DNA from: RGIG2945 sp045540355
GTDB lineage: Bacteria; Bacillota; Clostridia; Oscillospirales; Acutalibacteraceae
Length of the DNA stretch: 6,954 nt
Direction of reading: 5' to 3'
Assembly (NCBI GenBank): GCA_045540355.1
Contig: JAZQHB010000050.1
Coordinates: 1-6,954 of the forward strand
The notes under the pieces were generated by a model. It saw nothing but the letters and a program-made list of their open reading frames with translations. It was not told where the DNA came from and made no database searches. Shown one piece after another: positions 5,450 through 6,954 of this stretch (the first letter of the stretch is position 1; each line of letters starts with the position of its first letter). Made by a program: the position numbers and the translations under genes.

Positions 5450-6427
5450 ATGGATATATTTAATAAAATCTGCCTACAGTTAGATTTAGGCGAAATAATA
5501 ACAGAGCCGACTCAGCTCAAAGGCGGCTTTATGCACAAGATGTATTCACTGTTCACAACAAATGGAAAATACGCTATCAAGTTGTTAAATCCTTATGTTA
5601 TGAAGCGTGATACTGTTTTTGAAAATTACCGTATTGCAGAAGAACTTGAAGCAAAGTTAGAGCAGACAGATATTCCAATACTCCCAGCTTTGACTTTTAA
5701 TGGTAAGAAGATGCAGGAAATTGACGGTCAGTATTTTTATTTATTTGATTTTTATGAGGGCAAATCTCTCAAGGGTGAAGACATCACTGTTGAACACTGC
5801 CGAAAGATTGGAAAATTTCTTGCTAAAATACATTGCATTAAAAAGAAATCACAGCCGTATAATCGCAGTGAAATTAATGTTGATTGGGATATGATTATTG
5901 AAAAACTGTCAGAAAGTAATACCGAGCTGTATAATCTTTTAAGTGCTAACCGTGATATTCTTTATGAGAGTCAGCAAAAAGGTAATTTTGCCACAAAGAA
6001 GATGCCGTCTGTACTGACAATCTGTCACAATGATATGGACAGCAAAAATGTTCTTTGGAACAGTGACGATTGTCGTATTATTGATTTGGAATGTCTTTGC
6101 TATTCAAGTCCGTTTGTAGAATTGTATGAAATGGCTTTGTGTTGGTCAGGTTATGAAAACTGCAAAATTGATTTCAATCTTTTCAGGGCACTTATCAAGT
6201 CGTATGCTGACAACGGTGGTGAACTACCTGATGATTGGGAAACAATCTATTACAGCAGTTATGGCCGTTTAGAATGGCTTGAATACAATGTCAGGCGTGC
6301 TTTAGGCATTGATTGCGGTGAAGATGAAATTGAAATGGGCATTTCAGAAGTTCGTGAAACTATGGAACATATAGTTTATTATTACGGTGTCAGAGATGAG
6401 ATTTTGGAGTGTCTGAACAATTTATAA
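5450..6427 (+). CDS. APH-family phosphotransferase (aminoglycoside/choline kinase-like)
   Basis: This 325-residue protein belongs to the APH/choline-kinase fold, which phosphorylates hydroxyls of small molecules. LKGGFMHKMYSL (23-34) is the nucleotide loop; YAIKLLN (41-47) supplies the ATP-contacting Lys K44; ICHNDMDSKNVLW (191-203) contains the catalytic HxDxxxxN motif with H193, D195 and N200 all intact; RIIDLE (209-214) supplies the second metal-binding Asp, D212. ELYEMALCW (224-232) starts the helical C-terminal substrate lobe. Family members include aminoglycoside and macrolide kinases as well as choline, homoserine and fructosamine kinases, so a resistance role is possible but not shown. 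It lies 13 nt after the third GNAT with SD GGAGA (5438-5442), and is followed 17 nt later by a terminator, so it is the last gene of the unit. Confidence 0.87.
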   Translation: MDIFNKICLQLDLGEIITEPTQLKGGFMHKMYSLFTTNGKYAIKLLNPYVMKRDTVFENYRIAEELEAKLEQTDIPILPALTFNGKKMQEIDGQYFYLFDFYEGKSLKGEDITVEHCRKIGKFLAKIHCIKKKSQPYNRSEINVDWDMIIEKLSESNTELYNLLSANRDILYESQQKGNFATKKMPSVLTICHNDMDSKNVLWNSDDCRIIDLECLCYSSPFVELYEMALCWSGYENCKIDFNLFRALIKSYADNGGELPDDWETIYYSSYGRLEWLEYNVRRALGIDCGEDEIEMGISEVRETMEHIVYYYGVRDEILECLNNL

Positions 6428-6444
6428 AAGCAAATATGAACTAC

Positions 6445-6488
6445 CCGCCTTACTTGTGTTCTTGCAGGTAAGGCGGTTGTGTTTTGTT
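6445..6488 (+). terminator. Rho-independent terminator closing the operon
   Basis: CCGCCTTACTTG (6445-6456) pairs with CAGGTAAGGCGG (6465-6476): 12 bp with one G-U pair and an 8-nt loop, GC-rich at its base, followed by TTGTGTTTTGTT. It begins 17 nt after the stop of the phosphotransferase gene. The T-run is interrupted by G residues but the stem is strong. No T-run is present on the other strand. Confidence 0.85.
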
Positions 6489-6519
6489 GGGAGAGTTGTA
6501 CAAATTGGGTGGGTGTGAA

Positions 6520-6548
6520 TTGTGAGGTTCGACAAAGTTCGATAAAAT
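6520..6548 (+). promoter_or_regulatory. Candidate housekeeping (sigma-A type) promoter
   Basis: TTGTGA (6520-6525, 4/6 to TTGACA) is followed after exactly 17 nt by TAAAAT (6543-6548, 5/6 to TATAAT). It lies after the operon terminator and about 75 nt before the next start codon, so it would drive the partial gene at 6623 with a 5' leader of roughly 65-70 nt. A second -10-like box, TATAAA (6588-6593), has no good -35. Confidence 0.5.
6527..6546 (+). repeat. Tandem 10-bp direct repeat in the promoter spacer
   Basis: Two adjacent copies, GTTCGACAAA (6527-6536) and GTTCGATAAA (6537-6546), differ at one base. The period is 10 bp, about one helical turn, so a protein could bind both on the same DNA face. 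The repeat fills the spacer and enters the proposed -10 box, a position suited to repression. It is a direct repeat, not the inverted GAAC-N4-GTTC of a LexA box. Confidence 0.6.
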
Positions 6549-6622
6549 ACGAGGTTTTTGTGTTACTTTTTGTAAGAATATTAACTGTATAAATAAGAAA
6601 ACAACTACTAGGAGGATGTAAA

Positions 6623-6954
6623 ATGTTCTTTTTCTTTTTCAATTATGAAACCAATGAATTAATAAAGTACTGTTTTAACCGCTATGTTGAGCGTTGCTTT
6701 GAAATAAAAGGATATTGCGATGTGTCTGTATTGTTCTCTGACAATTTATCAAAAAAAGACATTCAAAACACAGTTGGTGTGTATTCAAAGGAAATAAACA
6801 TTTTATATAAGAAAAGTTTTCCTAACAGTGAAGATGATATGTACATAGTTTCAGACATATATGGCGATAAACTCAACCACAATATTCTTGATGCTAAAGA
6901 GTGCTTTGCTGTTCTGTTTTGGTGTTTTAAAATATTTAAAAAGAATAAACCTTT
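6623..6954 (+). CDS. Unrecognised protein, 3' end beyond the window
   Basis: An open frame of 110 codons runs from an ATG with a near-perfect AGGAGG (6610-6615) 7 nt upstream to the window end. I do not recognise the family. The product starts with five consecutive Phe (MFFFFFNYETNELIKYCF), then a mixed, mostly soluble-looking sequence with several Cys (residues near 17, 25, 32, 94 and 101). VYSKEINILYKKSFP (about 53-67) and DMYIVSDIYGDKL (about 72-84) look like alternating strands. An aromatic, hydrophobic stretch AVLFWCFKIF (about 96-105) is followed by KKNK; it could be a helix start or a membrane-associated segment, but it is too short in view to call. It has its own promoter region after the operon terminator, so it is a separate transcription unit. 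No start alternative is needed given the strong SD. Confidence 0.8.
   Translation, partial: MFFFFFNYETNELIKYCFNRYVERCFEIKGYCDVSVLFSDNLSKKDIQNTVGVYSKEINILYKKSFPNSEDDMYIVSDIYGDKLNHNILDAKECFAVLFWCFKIFKKNKP

Larger units (their letters stand above)
183..6427 (+). other. Ten-gene operon of group-transfer enzymes bounded by terminators
   Basis: Ten genes on one strand are separated, in order, by 12, 21, 9, 9, 21, 1, 28, -4 and 13 bases. Each has its own SD, several of which overlap the preceding stop. Intrinsic terminators lie at 124-165 and 6445-6488 and none is apparent between them. I see no convincing internal promoter. This fits one polycistronic message. The products are three acetyltransferases, one methyltransferase, one nucleotidyltransferase, three kinase or phosphotransferase-like proteins, one DNA glycosylase and one SWIM protein. 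The mixture has no obvious single pathway. Confidence 0.75.

Noticed and set aside
183..6427. Integron-like cassette array
   Set aside because: Gene gaps are 1-28 bases or overlapping, far too short for attC sites, and no imperfect inverted repeats recur after the genes.
6527..6546. LexA/SOS box
   Set aside because: The GTTCG elements are in direct, not inverted, orientation, so the CGAACNNNNGTTCG pattern is absent.
6382..6642. 86-codon minus-strand frame over the operon terminator
   Set aside because: It overlaps the end of the phosphotransferase gene, the terminator, the promoter region and the next gene's start, and its product shows no domain.

Overview
The window looks like an accessory region of a low-GC Gram-positive bacterium, most likely a gut-type Clostridia (Ruminococcus/Eubacterium-like). 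The reasons are AT-rich codon choice, strong GAGGAG/AGGAGG Shine-Dalgarno (SD) sites before nearly every gene, tight same-strand packing, classic stem plus U-tract terminators, and protein families common in Clostridia. This is an inference from style; no taxonomic marker gene is present.

Layout: (1) Bases 1-182 form a regulatory leader. They hold an extended -10 box inside a small dyad, a candidate 18-residue leader peptide with its own SD, a long hairpin that would hide that SD and start codon, and a strong intrinsic terminator ending just before the SD of the first full gene. A 10-bp alternative pairing between the leader ORF and the terminator arm/loop suggests a translation-sensing attenuator. 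(2) Bases 183-6427 hold ten same-strand genes with gaps from a 4-base overlap to 28 bases. In order they are: GNAT acetyltransferase, SWIM zinc-finger protein, second GNAT, SAM methyltransferase, pol-beta-type nucleotidyltransferase, FlaR/adenylate-kinase-like P-loop protein, DNA-deoxyinosine (hypoxanthine) glycosylase, eukaryotic-type protein kinase-like protein, third GNAT, and an APH-type phosphotransferase. (3) A second intrinsic terminator (6445-6488) closes the unit. (4) A new promoter region with a perfectly phased 10-bp tandem repeat precedes an unrecognised gene that runs off the window end (6623 onward).

How the genes may work together: six of the ten are small group-transfer enzymes covering acetylation, methylation, nucleotidylation and phosphorylation, the same chemistries used to inactivate or evade small-molecule antibiotics. 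They sit with a P-loop kinase, a kinase-like protein, a base-excision glycosylase and a zinc-binding protein. With the possible leader-peptide attenuator, the simplest reading is a polycistronic collection of resistance/detoxification-like genes, possibly induced by ribosome stalling. No substrate can be assigned from sequence. No transposase, integrase, attC-like site, CRISPR, tRNA or rRNA is visible.
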